The translations under genes were made by a program, and so were the position numbers. From contig NZ_CP017076.1 of NCBI RefSeq assembly GCF_001742225.1, positions 1,079,001 to 1,143,000 on the forward strand: a stretch of 64,000 bases of DNA. Direction: 5' to 3'. Shown here one piece after another: positions 43,410 to 51,422 of this stretch (positions are counted from its first letter, which is position 1; every line of letters begins with the position of its first letter). Source of the stretch: Novosphingobium resinovorum (GTDB lineage Bacteria; Pseudomonadota; Alphaproteobacteria; Sphingomonadales; Sphingomonadaceae). The notes beneath the pieces were generated by a model. The model was given only the letters and a program-made list of their open reading frames with translations. It did no database searches and had not been told where the DNA came from.

Positions 43410-43423
43410 TTGATCGTGATCAA
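43410..43423. promoter_or_regulatory. TTGATC inverted repeat, operator candidate
   Basis: TTGATCGTGATCAA: 6-base arms around GT. Related TTGATC(G/A)CT sequences recur in promoter gaps at 45.75-45.82, 47.54-47.62 and 52.87-52.89 kb. Confidence 0.45.
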
Positions 43424-43455
43424 CCATATGACAGGCGCATTTCACCGCGATCCGC

Positions 43456-43529
43456 TGCGCGGATAAACGCGCACATCCGCCGTTTTTTGGTCGGTGTGCG
43501 GATTTTGTGCTCACCCTGCGGATAAAAAA
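43456..43529. promoter_or_regulatory. GCGGAT(AAA) site cluster, candidate IclR operator
   Basis: TGCGCGGATAAACGCGCA (43456-43473) with ATCCGC at 43475-43480, GTGCGGATTT at 43496-43505 and CTGCGGATAAAA at 43515-43526. The sites start 95-165 bases before the IclR ATG. A GTGCGGATAAAA copy stands at 57014-57025, upstream of TonB receptor 2 and the SDR. Confidence 0.5.
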
Positions 43530-43620
43530 GCATTCGCCAGGCGGTAATCGGGGCCGTAACGATAGCTTCACAAACATCGGAGGAGGGGTCCGATCAAGAA
43601 CACGGGTTTAGGGTGAAGCT

Positions 43621-44430
43621 ATGGAACGAGGTGTACCGATCCGGGCGGTTTGCCGGGCTATTTCGATACTTCAGGAAATAAATCAGATGGGCTCGCTTTC
43701 GATGATGCAGATCTCGAAGCGTGGGCGCATCCCTTATCCCACCGCCTGCCGCATCGTGCAGACGCTGATGCATGAGGGCCTCATCGAGCAGGAGCCGGCG
43801 CGCAAGTTCTACCGGCCTACCGCGCTCGTCCAGTCGCTGTCGCAGGGCTTTCAGGCGGACAGCTTCCTGGTGGAACACAGCCGCCGGCATCTTCGGGCGC
43901 TGACGCACAAGATCGGCTGGCCGGTCTCGCTGACGGTTCGCATCGGCACGCACATGGTCGTGCGCGATTCGACCCACGCGGACACCTCGCTGACTTTCGA
44001 GCGGTATTATCCGGGCTTCCGTCTGCCATTGATGGACTGCGCTTCGGGCCGGGTGTGCCTTGCGCATATGACGCCGGAACAGCTCGACCGCGTCATGGAC
44101 TGGGTTTCGCTCGTCGGCTCGCCGTCGGAGCAGGACCTGACTGCCTACGTCTCGGTCAACACGCTCAACAAGATCCGCGAAGAAGGCTACGCGGCGATCG
44201 GTTGGGGCCAGCACAACCTGACGCCGGGCAAGACCTCGTCGGTGGCGGTGCCGATCTTCCGCGACGGCCAGTTCGAAGCGGCGCTGACGATGATCTACTT
44301 CGCCGCCGCCATGAAGCAGGGCGAGGCGGTGGAACGCCACCTCGCGGAACTCAAGGCGACGGCGGCAGCGATCACCGAGGAGATCAACTGCACCGAACTG
44401 CCGGACATGGAGTTTCCGGTTCTCAACTGA
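43621..44430 (+). CDS. IclR-family transcriptional regulator (MhpR-like)
   Basis: 269 residues. N-terminal winged HTH (PIRAVCRAISILQEINQMGSLSMMQISKRGRIPYPTACRIVQTL) and an IclR effector-binding domain (MDCASGRVCLA, GYAAIGWGQHN, SSVAVPIFRDGQFEAALTM). Such regulators sense aromatic or small organic acids and often activate divergent catabolic operons. It is divergent from the LeuC/D-lyase-ADH operon and followed by its own terminator. GCGGAT sites in the shared gap and before TonB receptor 2 are possible targets. Confidence 0.92.
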   Translation: MERGVPIRAVCRAISILQEINQMGSLSMMQISKRGRIPYPTACRIVQTLMHEGLIEQEPARKFYRPTALVQSLSQGFQADSFLVEHSRRHLRALTHKIGWPVSLTVRIGTHMVVRDSTHADTSLTFERYYPGFRLPLMDCASGRVCLAHMTPEQLDRVMDWVSLVGSPSEQDLTAYVSVNTLNKIREEGYAAIGWGQHNLTPGKTSSVAVPIFRDGQFEAALTMIYFAAAMKQGEAVERHLAELKATAAAITEEINCTELPDMEFPVLN

Positions 44431-44455
44431 TCGGAATCATCCGACGGTCGCACGA

Positions 44456-44491
44456 AAAACGCCCGGTCTCACGACCGGGCGTTTTGCTTTT
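44456..44491 (+). terminator. Rho-independent terminator of the IclR gene
   Basis: Perfect stem AAAACGCCCGGTC (44456-44468) with complement (44473-44485), four-base loop, then T-rich tail. It starts 25 bases after the stop. Confidence 0.9.
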
Positions 44492-44527
44492 TCGAGACTT
44501 TCCAGGACCGATGGTACGGCGGGGCAT

Positions 44528-44648
44528 TCCTCCCTGTCGCGCAGCGATGGGGAGGTGGCAGCCCGCAGGGCTGACGGAGGGGTTTTCTCCCCCTCCACCA
44601 CCCGCTGCGCGGGCGGTCCCCCTCCCCATTCCTTCGGAACAGGGAGGA
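44528..44648. repeat. 121-base palindromic element, TCCTCCCTGT family
   Basis: Ends TCCTCCCTGT (44528-44537) and ACAGGGAGGA (44639-44648). Inner blocks (GATGGGGAGG, GACGGAGGGG, CCCCTCCACCACC, CCTCCCCATTCC) pair across the middle. Closely parallels 54475-54596 and, less so, 19480-21531. Lies between convergent IclR and DUF1838 genes. Confidence 0.85.
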
Positions 44649-44655
44649 TAAGGTT

Positions 44656-45684
44656 TCAGCCCAGCTTCTTCGGCGCGGCCGGGGGCTGCGGCGGGGACCA
44701 GCCCGCCGGAACCGGCGCGGGCTTCTGCTCGCGGGCGTAGTTCTCGAGGCTGGAGAGCGAAGGCCCGTAGTCCTCGGTCGGCGAGTGCAGCCACTTTTCG
44801 TCCATCGCGCGCGCGGCCTCGACGAGGTCCTGCGGCAGTTCCTTGATGCCGCCGGGCAGCGTCTGGAACGTGGTGAAGTAAGTGATGTGGCCGGGCGCCT
44901 GACCCATCAGCATCCAGGGCAGCCACGGCGTCATGCGCGTCCATGCGCCGATATGCGGGATGTGGGTGAGGTTGGGGTTCAGCACGTCCTCGCGCTTCAC
45001 GGTGTAGATGAAGTGCTCGGAGACGCGGTTCATCACGCCCGAGGATTCGCGCGGCCACTTGTCGGGCTGCAGCGCGTTCGGATAGATCATGTCGATGTCG
45101 GTGTTGACGATCAGGGTGCCTTCCGGACCCTCCATCCAGTCCATCAGGAACGGCTTGGGCTCGGTCTTCACCTTCTGCAGCCCGCCGTAGCTCGGCGGCT
45201 CGGGGACCTTGTCGCTGATGGTGAAGTTGAACGGGTCGTTGGCGATCGGCACGACCTTGACCTTCTCGCCGGTATAGGGGTTGTCCCAAGTGTCCAGCAG
45301 CTTGCCGGTCTCGATGTCGCGATAGAACACGACTTCGCGCAGCATGCGGCGCCAACTGCCGTCGTCCAGGCGCTTCATGCGGGTGAAGCTGAAGCCCTCG
45401 GCGATGAACAGCGGGCGGATCTTCTCGTTGTCGCGCACGCCGAAGGCCTTGCCGCGCAGCCAGCCGCACTTTTCCTTGGTGGGATCGACGTCACCGTCGA
45501 TGCGCGCATACGTATCGCGGTTCCACACCGGGTCCTTGAAGTCCAGCCTGGTGGTGAAATTCAGGCGCGACGCAGCCGTCGCGGACTTGCCGGCGGCGGA
45601 CGCCACCGTGGGAAGCGCCGCCACGCCTGCGGCGATGGCCGCCAGGCTGAGGCCTTCGCGGCGGGTAAACGTGTTATTCGACAT
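44656..45684 (-). CDS. DUF1838-family exported protein
   Basis: 342 residues with a signal sequence (TRREGLSLAAIAAGVAALPTVASA); the RR and hydrophobic core suggest the Tat route. The body matches DUF1838: LDFKDPVWNRDTYARIDGDVDPTKEKCGW, EGFSFTRMKRL, YGGLQKVKTEPKPFLMDWMEGPEG, THIPHIGAWTRMTPWLPWML and a Pro-rich tail. Family function is unknown; members are frequent beside aromatic and steroid-type catabolic genes in sphingomonads. Same strand as the LysR gene, 234 bases downstream of it. Periplasmic, possibly a lipocalin-like binder. Confidence 0.85.
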   Translation of the reverse strand: MSNNTFTRREGLSLAAIAAGVAALPTVASAAGKSATAASRLNFTTRLDFKDPVWNRDTYARIDGDVDPTKEKCGWLRGKAFGVRDNEKIRPLFIAEGFSFTRMKRLDDGSWRRMLREVVFYRDIETGKLLDTWDNPYTGEKVKVVPIANDPFNFTISDKVPEPPSYGGLQKVKTEPKPFLMDWMEGPEGTLIVNTDIDMIYPNALQPDKWPRESSGVMNRVSEHFIYTVKREDVLNPNLTHIPHIGAWTRMTPWLPWMLMGQAPGHITYFTTFQTLPGGIKELPQDLVEAARAMDEKWLHSPTEDYGPSLSSLENYAREQKPAPVPAGWSPPQPPAAPKKLG

Positions 45685-45918
45685 GAGCTGATCACTCCAT
45701 GAGGCCGAGAGGCTATGTGCCGCGATGGGGATGGATGAAGCCGGGGCCAGCGTCGATCAAGCTCCCACGAATGATCGCCAGACAGATACGGCGGATCGCC
45801 GATCACAATTTTTGATCATTGAGTACGGTCAAGGCAGGCACGTCTATTGGCCCCGAGCCGCGCTGTCGGGCGCGGTCAGGGTGTTGTCAGGTGCCGCTAG
45901 GGTGCCTTTGGGTGCCGT
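45685..45918. promoter_or_regulatory. promoter gap of the DUF1838 gene with TTGATC sites
   Basis: TTGATCAT at 45812-45819, an inverted TTGATC (GATCAA) at 45755-45760, and GATCACAATTTTTGATC at 45801-45817. Four 10-11 base near-repeats of GGTGCCGTTC lie at about 45890-45930, running into the 3' end of the LysR gene and related to the decamers at 28321-28360. Confidence 0.4.
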
Positions 45919-46836
45919 TCAGTGCGCCTTGCGCATTGGTTCGAAGGCCGATTTCTCGAGAATTTCGCGCAGTGCCTTGCAGGCCGAAGTCTCGAAGTTC
46001 TCCGCCATGCTGACGAAGCCGAACTGCGAGGCGGTGACCTCGGTGCCGGGTACGCGCCTGAGGGTGCCGTTCTCCAGCTCCTCGGCAACCCGCTCGTCGG
46101 CGATCAGGCCGATGAAGTCGCCGCTGAGAACCAGCAGGCGAATAACGTCCATCGAGGCCGTCCGCACACTCTTGCGCGCGACATCGCGGCCTGCCGTCGC
46201 CATGACCGAGACGATGTCGCTCTGGCCCGGAAATGCGCCGACAATGGCGGTGTCGAACTCCACCCAGCGGTACTGGGAGATCGGGCGGCGCTTGGCGATA
46301 TCGTCGAAAACCGGGTGCGTGGCGGCCGCGACGACGGAATAGTTGAGCGTTCCCAAAGGCTCGGTCAGCAGGGTGCCGCCATGTTCATCGTCAGCCGGGA
46401 TGGCGCAGCAGGCGAAGTCGACCTCACCCTGCTGGAGACGGCCGAGGAGCTGCGAACTGAAGCCCTCGAATACCCGCAAGGTGGTCGAGGGGTACTGCTC
46501 CGAAAACTCGGCGATGCAGCGGGCGAAGGCGTCGGTCAGGAAGATCGAGTGCACGCCCATGTTGATCGTCTGGTTGTGCGTGCTGTCGGCGACTTCGTCG
46601 AGGATGCGCTCCTGTTCGCGGAAGATCAGCCGGGCGCGGCGGACCAGACGGTCGCACAGTGGCGTCGGGCGAATGCCGCGCGGGCCGCGCTCGAACAGGC
46701 GGCCGTTCAGCGTTTCCTCGAGCTGGTGCATGCTCCAGGTCAGGGCGGGCTGGGAGATGCCCAGATCGCGCGCCGCCTGCCGGAAGCTCCCGGCTTCGTA
46801 GATCGCCACCATGCGTTGCAGTTTGACCAGGTCCAT
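45919..46836 (-). CDS. LysR-family transcriptional regulator
   Basis: 305 residues from ATG 46836. N-terminal HTH MDLVKLQRMVAIYEAGSFRQAARDLGISQPALT with dimerising helix ERGPRGIRPTP, then a periplasmic-binding-protein-like effector domain. LysR proteins bind promoters as tetramers and respond to a pathway metabolite. It lies 89 bases after the DUF at 46926-47486 on the same strand and near the amine oxidase, DUF1838 and FAD monooxygenase genes, whose gaps carry TTGATC motifs; it is a candidate reader of these sites. Confidence 0.93.
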   Translation of the reverse strand: MDLVKLQRMVAIYEAGSFRQAARDLGISQPALTWSMHQLEETLNGRLFERGPRGIRPTPLCDRLVRRARLIFREQERILDEVADSTHNQTINMGVHSIFLTDAFARCIAEFSEQYPSTTLRVFEGFSSQLLGRLQQGEVDFACCAIPADDEHGGTLLTEPLGTLNYSVVAAATHPVFDDIAKRRPISQYRWVEFDTAIVGAFPGQSDIVSVMATAGRDVARKSVRTASMDVIRLLVLSGDFIGLIADERVAEELENGTLRRVPGTEVTASQFGFVSMAENFETSACKALREILEKSAFEPMRKAH

Positions 46837-46925
46837 GCGCGTCACCGTTGATCGTCGGGCTCGGGTTTGTCCAGCCTTGCCAGCGGGAAGGGGCCATCGG
46901 TCGCACTCCCCGCCGTGCAGGGCGT

Positions 46926-47486
46926 TCAGTTCTGCGGAGCGCCGGTGTCTTGGAAGTTCTGCCAGTCGCGGGTGACGAGGCGTTCGTCGATCAGCGTGCG
47001 CTGGTAGCATTCGCCGTCGCGGAACCACTGCCAGGTGCGGGCGCGCTTGGTGAAGTCCTCGTTCACCTGGATCATCTCGTAGAGATAGATGCCGGGCTCG
47101 TTGTGGCGGGTCCAGTTGAGGCAGGTCGAGCGATTGTAGTCGTCCGGCTGCATCGCGGCGGCCCAGCCCTTGATCAGCTCGTTGTCCCAGCGGATGCGGC
47201 CGTCTTCGTACCACGCCGGGAAGTCGCGCACATCGACGCGGCCGTCGTCCCAGAAGTAGTGGTTGGTCTGGTGGTATTCCTCGTGGCCCGGCTCGCCGAC
47301 GAGGCGGCAGAACAGGCGCGAGCGATGCTGGTCGGTCAGTTCGCCGGTCTTCGCGTCGTAGTAGCGATACCAGCCTTCCCACACGCCTTCGTTGTTACAC
47401 AGCAGAGGCATGGCTTCCCGGATGCCGGGTTGCGAGACCTTGTTCACCATCATCGCCACTCCATAAGATGTCTTGAAAATGCCCAT
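46926..47486 (-). CDS. uncharacterised lipocalin-like protein (DUF3598-like)
   Basis: 186 residues from ATG 47486 with AAGGGG upstream; a GTG at 47519 is possible. Beta-rich with many aromatic residues: NNEGVWEGWYRYYDAKTGELTDQHRSRL, YHQTNHYFWDDGRVD, IYLYEMIQVNEDFTKRARTWQWFRDGE. The pattern resembles DUF3598-type lipocalin folds that bind hydrophobic ligands or tetrapyrroles. No signal peptide. Divergent from the flavin amine oxidase, sharing a promoter gap with three TTGATC repeats. Function unknown; family assignment tentative. Confidence 0.65.
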   Translation of the reverse strand: MGIFKTSYGVAMMVNKVSQPGIREAMPLLCNNEGVWEGWYRYYDAKTGELTDQHRSRLFCRLVGEPGHEEYHQTNHYFWDDGRVDVRDFPAWYEDGRIRWDNELIKGWAAAMQPDDYNRSTCLNWTRHNEPGIYLYEMIQVNEDFTKRARTWQWFRDGECYQRTLIDERLVTRDWQNFQDTGAPQN

Positions 47487-47540
47487 CGGCTGCCCCTTGC
47501 CTAGTTGCAGGAGGTGCACGCGCGAGCCTTTTGCGTCCGA

Positions 47541-47624
47541 TTGATCGCTGTTCGGTCATATTGATCGCTTGCCTGCCGGGTCCCGCGCGGGCGTGGCATT
47601 GGGGTGTCGAATCAGTTGATCACT
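47541..47624. promoter_or_regulatory. three TTGATCRCT direct repeats in a divergent promoter
   Basis: TTGATCGCT at 47541-47549 and 47561-47569 (20-base period, two helical turns) and TTGATCACT at 47616-47624, between the DUF (minus) and amine oxidase (plus) genes. Confidence 0.5.
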
Positions 47625-47651
47625 GCAAGAGAGTCTAGGAGTCTTCGAGCC

Positions 47652-49109
47652 ATGACGATGGACAGGCGTAGCTTCACCCTTGGTATGGCCAATGGCGCGA
47701 TCGGTGTGGGAATGGCATCGATGCTGCCTGCTGCAGCACTCGCTGCCCCAGCCAAGAAGGCAGCGGCCGGGCTCGACGTGCTGGTGCTGGGCGCGGGTGT
47801 CTCCGGCCTGCAGGCGGCGTGGATGCTGGAGGAGCAGGGGCTCAAGGTCGCCGTGCTCGAAGGGCGCCAGCGCGTCGGCGGGCGGGTGATGACGCTGCTG
47901 GACGAGCCGGGCTATCCCGAGATGGGCTTCAACTCGATGGGCGAGGGCTATGGCCGCGGCATCGACGCCGCGCAGCGCGCCGGGGTGACGCTGGAGGACA
48001 TCGGCGGCCGATACCGCGTCGGCAAACCGCCCATGCTGTGGATGAACGGCCAGCCCCTCACGCGTGAGGAATGGGCGCGCCATCCCGGTAACCCGTTCCC
48101 GGATGCAATGAAATCGGTGCTCCCTGCCGAGATGGTAAACAAGCTGGTTGCCGAGCGCACGCCGCTCAAGGACTGGAACGCCTGGACCGACCCGGCCAGC
48201 GCCGTGCTCGACGTGCCGCTGCACGATTTCCTGCGCGCGCAGGGGCTTTCGGACCCGGCGATCCGCCTCGCCAACGATGTCTCGCCTTATTACGGCACCA
48301 ATTCGTGGGACGTCTCCGCGCTGATGCTGGAGTTCAACGACGGCTTCGTGAAGGCCCAGTTCGAGGCGGGGACAAAGTCTTTCGGCGTCAAGGGGGGCAA
48401 CCTGCACTTGCCGATGGGCATGGCCAAGCTGCTCAAGGGCGACGTCATCCTCGGCAAGGAAGTGGTCGCGATCGAGGCCACCGATAGCGGCTCGACCGTC
48501 TATTGTCGGGATGGCTCGACATTCAGCGCCAAGCGGGTGATCTGCTCGCTGCCGTTTTCGACGCTACGCTACGTGAAGATTCTGCCGGGCCTGTCCGGCG
48601 CGCAGGCGGAGGCGGTGTCGCAGATCGCCTATCAGCCGCTGTCGATGGCTTTCCTCACCGCCACCGCGCCGTTCTGGGATGAGGACGGATTGTCGCCCGG
48701 CATGTGGACGGACGGCCTCGCGGGCACCGTCATTCCGCAGCACTACGGCGCAACGCCGGATGAAGTCACCGGCCTGCTGGTGCAGGCGCGCGGCGGCCTC
48801 GCCAACTACTGGGACCGTCTGGGCCGGGACAAGGCGCTGGCAATGATCGTTGCGCAGATCGAGGCGATGCGCCCGGCGGCCAAGGGCAAGCTGGTGGCGC
48901 GCACGTACTTCAGCTGGTCGCAGGAAGTCTTCAACGGCGGCGACTGGGCCTACTTCGGGCCGGGTCAGGTGAGTCGCCTCGTCCCCGAAATGTCCAAGCC
49001 CGCCGGTCGCCTGCACTTCTGCGGCGAGCATACGGCCACCGGCGCGCGCGGTCTCGAAGGTGCGCTGGAGTCGGCTGAGCGCGTGGCCCTCGAAATTCTC
49101 GAAGCCTGA
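47652..49109 (+). CDS. Tat-exported flavin-containing amine oxidoreductase
   Basis: 485 residues from ATG 47652. N-terminus MDRRSFTLGMANGAIGVGMA is a Tat signal (RRSFT). FAD-binding VLVLGAGVSGLQAAWMLEEQG with the GRQRVGGRVMTL motif, and C-terminal HFCGEHTATGARGLEGALESAERVA, mark the monoamine oxidase/phytoene desaturase fold. Such enzymes oxidise amines (R-CH2-NH2 to aldehyde and ammonia) with O2 or a cytochrome. Export folded with FAD agrees with the Tat signal. Its product aldehyde could be taken by the ALDH at 52964. Divergent from the lipocalin-like gene. Confidence 0.92.
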   Translation: MTMDRRSFTLGMANGAIGVGMASMLPAAALAAPAKKAAAGLDVLVLGAGVSGLQAAWMLEEQGLKVAVLEGRQRVGGRVMTLLDEPGYPEMGFNSMGEGYGRGIDAAQRAGVTLEDIGGRYRVGKPPMLWMNGQPLTREEWARHPGNPFPDAMKSVLPAEMVNKLVAERTPLKDWNAWTDPASAVLDVPLHDFLRAQGLSDPAIRLANDVSPYYGTNSWDVSALMLEFNDGFVKAQFEAGTKSFGVKGGNLHLPMGMAKLLKGDVILGKEVVAIEATDSGSTVYCRDGSTFSAKRVICSLPFSTLRYVKILPGLSGAQAEAVSQIAYQPLSMAFLTATAPFWDEDGLSPGMWTDGLAGTVIPQHYGATPDEVTGLLVQARGGLANYWDRLGRDKALAMIVAQIEAMRPAAKGKLVARTYFSWSQEVFNGGDWAYFGPGQVSRLVPEMSKPAGRLHFCGEHTATGARGLEGALESAERVALEILEA

Positions 49110-49230
49110 CGCAAACACTTCTCCGAAGTGCGATCAGTTTTCGTAATCACTGATAATAATTTCCATTGAATGCGCATGATCCGGGTGGTTTTCGGCCACC
49201 CGGATTTCGGCCGTTTCAGGGAGATTGCAC

Positions 49231-50238
49231 GTGCGTCGTTCTCTTTGCGCCTTGCTGCTTGCGGTAACTGTTCTTTCCCCGGTGTCGGCCTCTGCCGCTC
49301 TTTCCACGCTCGGCAATGCGCCTGCGGGCCAGCAGGCCGATGGGGTGGAGGTGCAGGCGCCCACCGTGATCTGGCCCAAGGGCGCGCCGGAGCTGAAGGG
49401 CTGGCCGGGCAAGGCCAGCGCCCCGGTGACCGAAGAACTGCGCGATGACGGCGAGACGCTGTGGAACGTCACCGTTCCGTCCTATCAGGCGTTCCTGCCC
49501 CCGCCCGGCAAGGCCACGGGAGCGGCGATGATCATCGCGCCGGGTGGCGGCTTTCGCCTGCTCGCCATGCGGCATGAGGGGACGCGCGTGGCGGAATGGC
49601 TGGCGGAGCACGGCATCGCGGCCTTCGTACTCAAATATCGCCTGATCCAGACCCTTCCCGGCGAGACCAACGAGGCGATGCGCAAGCGGGTGGGCGCGAC
49701 GATTCCCGCCGGTGTCGGCGGCGATCCGGGCGTTGCGGACGGGCTGGAAACCTTGCGGCTGCTACGCTCACGCGCGGCCGAGTACCGCATCGATCCCAAA
49801 CGCATCGGTGTCGTCGGCTTTTCGGCGGGTGGTCATGTCGCGGGCATGATGGCTTTTGCTCCCGAGGCCGTCCGGCCCAATTTCGCCGGGCTGATCTACG
49901 GCATGCCGTTCGGTGCGAAGCTGCCGGAAATCCCGCCCGCGAACCTTCCCTATCCGGAAGGCGCGCCCAGCGATCCCTGGTTGCGACCTGCGGCCGAGCC
50001 CGCGCCGGGCCGCTTGCCGCCGCTGTTCCTGGCCATGGCGCAGGACGACATGGCGGTCGGCTATGGCTTCCGGCCCTTCTACGATGCCCTGTTCGCCAGC
50101 GGCTACCGCCCCGAAACCCACCTGTATGAGCGGGGCGGCCACGGCTTCGGCATGAAGCAGACCGGCGGCACGACCGACCATTGGCTCGAGGAATTCCGCT
50201 GGTGGATCGCGGGCGAGGGCTTCACGCCCGGTAACTAG
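49231..50238 (+). CDS. secreted alpha/beta hydrolase (BD-FAE/xylan-esterase-like)
   Basis: 335 residues from GTG 49231 with AGGGAG seven bases upstream; a TTG at 49225 is possible. Signal peptide to about residue 23. HGGG-type oxyanion region reads IIAPGGGFRLLA, nucleophile in VGFSAGGHVAG, acid in MAQDDMAV and His in RGGHGFGM. Comparable proteins deacetylate carbohydrates or hydrolyse small esters. Follows the amine oxidase by 121 bases in the same direction; convergent with the next gene. Confidence 0.87.
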   Translation: MRRSLCALLLAVTVLSPVSASAALSTLGNAPAGQQADGVEVQAPTVIWPKGAPELKGWPGKASAPVTEELRDDGETLWNVTVPSYQAFLPPPGKATGAAMIIAPGGGFRLLAMRHEGTRVAEWLAEHGIAAFVLKYRLIQTLPGETNEAMRKRVGATIPAGVGGDPGVADGLETLRLLRSRAAEYRIDPKRIGVVGFSAGGHVAGMMAFAPEAVRPNFAGLIYGMPFGAKLPEIPPANLPYPEGAPSDPWLRPAAEPAPGRLPPLFLAMAQDDMAVGYGFRPFYDALFASGYRPETHLYERGGHGFGMKQTGGTTDHWLEEFRWWIAGEGFTPGN

Positions 50239-50257
50239 CCGGGCGCGGGTTCCGGCC

Positions 50258-51265
50258 TCAGGGAGCGGTGGTTTCCGCAGGCAGATTGGGGGTGCCCGCC
50301 TCGACATAGGCGGCGATGAGCTGGGCGAAGCGCTCGGGCACTTCCAGCGGCGGATAGTGGCCGACGTCGGGCATCATCACGCGCGAGATTTGCGCGTTCT
50401 TGAGATAGCGCGCAATCGCATTAGCGGCCGATTCCGGCAGCAGGTGGTCGGCGGCGCCCCAGATCAGGAAAGTCGGCTTGCGGACCTTGGCCATTTCGAC
50501 GGTGGCTTGCTTGCCATCGCCGATGCGGGCGACGAGGGCGATCAGGTTCTTCTCAGGGATACGGCGGTAGAAGTCATAGTATTCCTTGCGTGTCTGGGCG
50601 GAGATACGCGTAGCATCGCCTGCGAAATAGCTCAGGAATTCGTTCCAGAAGGTCTGGTCGCGAAAGCCTGTCTGCTTGGCCCGCTCGGTCGCGTCGGTGA
50701 ACGACTTGGGCATGACGAGGTGGCTGGTATCCACCGGATCGGACGGGGTGTTCGACAGGATCAGCCGCTCGACGAGATCGGGGCGGCGGGCGGCCAGATA
50801 CATGCCCATCGTGCCGCCGCTCGACACGCCGACGAACGTGAGCTTCTTCACGCCGAGGCGGGTGAGCAGTTCCACCGGAATGTCGGTCGGCTGCATCGTC
50901 TTCGCAGCGGTGTCGGTGGCGCCGTCGGACAGCCCGTAGCCGGGAATGTCGTAGCGGATGATGCGATAGCGGCCCTTGAGCGCCAGTGCGATCCGGTCCC
51001 ACGTGCGCAGGCTGCTTTCCGAGCCGTGGACCATGAACAGCACCGGTGCGTTCCTGGGCCCTTCATCCTTGTAGTGGATCTTCAGCCCGCCGATCACGGC
51101 ATAGCGGCTCTGCGCATCGGCATACTTGCGGCGCAGGTCCTCGATCGTGAGGTAGGGCAGGGCAGCCTTGGTCGCGGCTGCGGCGCTCTGCGCATGGGCG
51201 GCAGCCGGAACGAGGCCCAGCACCGAAATTGCGACTGTTGCGGCAAGCAGCGGAATGCGGATCAT
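50258..51265 (-). CDS. exported alpha/beta hydrolase
   Basis: 335 residues with a signal peptide ending near AAAHAQS. Canonical catalytic residues: VHGSESS, Ser in VGVSSGGT, Asp in WGAADH and His in VGHYPPLE. It is active in the periplasm. Similar to the proteins at 24407 and 34337 in layout (signal, LRxWD, RYDIPGYGLSD). Could cleave an ester or lactone of the substrate. Convergent with 49231-50238 (19-base gap) and upstream of the FAD monooxygenase terminator. Confidence 0.88.
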   Translation of the reverse strand: MIRIPLLAATVAISVLGLVPAAAHAQSAAAATKAALPYLTIEDLRRKYADAQSRYAVIGGLKIHYKDEGPRNAPVLFMVHGSESSLRTWDRIALALKGRYRIIRYDIPGYGLSDGATDTAAKTMQPTDIPVELLTRLGVKKLTFVGVSSGGTMGMYLAARRPDLVERLILSNTPSDPVDTSHLVMPKSFTDATERAKQTGFRDQTFWNEFLSYFAGDATRISAQTRKEYYDFYRRIPEKNLIALVARIGDGKQATVEMAKVRKPTFLIWGAADHLLPESAANAIARYLKNAQISRVMMPDVGHYPPLEVPERFAQLIAAYVEAGTPNLPAETTAP

Positions 51266-51367
51266 GGCTAACCTTCTTTATCGGGGACAGGCCGAGTTTA
51301 TCGACTGCTTTGCCGATGTCCGAAAGATCGCCCGGACTATCCGACTGGCGGGCGTGCCCATACGCAA

Positions 51368-51399
51368 AGGCCCCGGCGAACCTGCGTCCGCCGGGGCCT
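51368..51399 (-). terminator. terminator of the FAD monooxygenase gene
   Basis: Stem AGGCCCCGGCG (51368-51378) with complement (51389-51399), ten-base loop; on the minus strand it is followed by TTTGCG. It lies 24 bases after the stop at 51423. Confidence 0.75.
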
Positions 51400-51422
51400 C
51401 TATCTGTTTGCGATTCGGACGA

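Larger units (their letters stand above)
43031..43620. other. 590-base divergent promoter region between leuC-like and IclR genes
   Basis: No credible gene. Holds a perfect REP inverted pair (43200-43307), a TTGATC palindrome (43410-43423), a GCGGAT(AAA) site cluster (43456-43529) and a single inverted TTGATC at 43592-43597 just before the IclR start. All sites are on the IclR-proximal side, suggesting autoregulation as well as control of the operon. Confidence 0.6.

Noticed and set aside
43035..43577. Minus-strand frame of 180 codons upstream of leuC
   Set aside because: Its middle (LRLSLSKP, LRQAQPERG) is the translation of the REP units; no conserved domain; lies in the divergent promoter.
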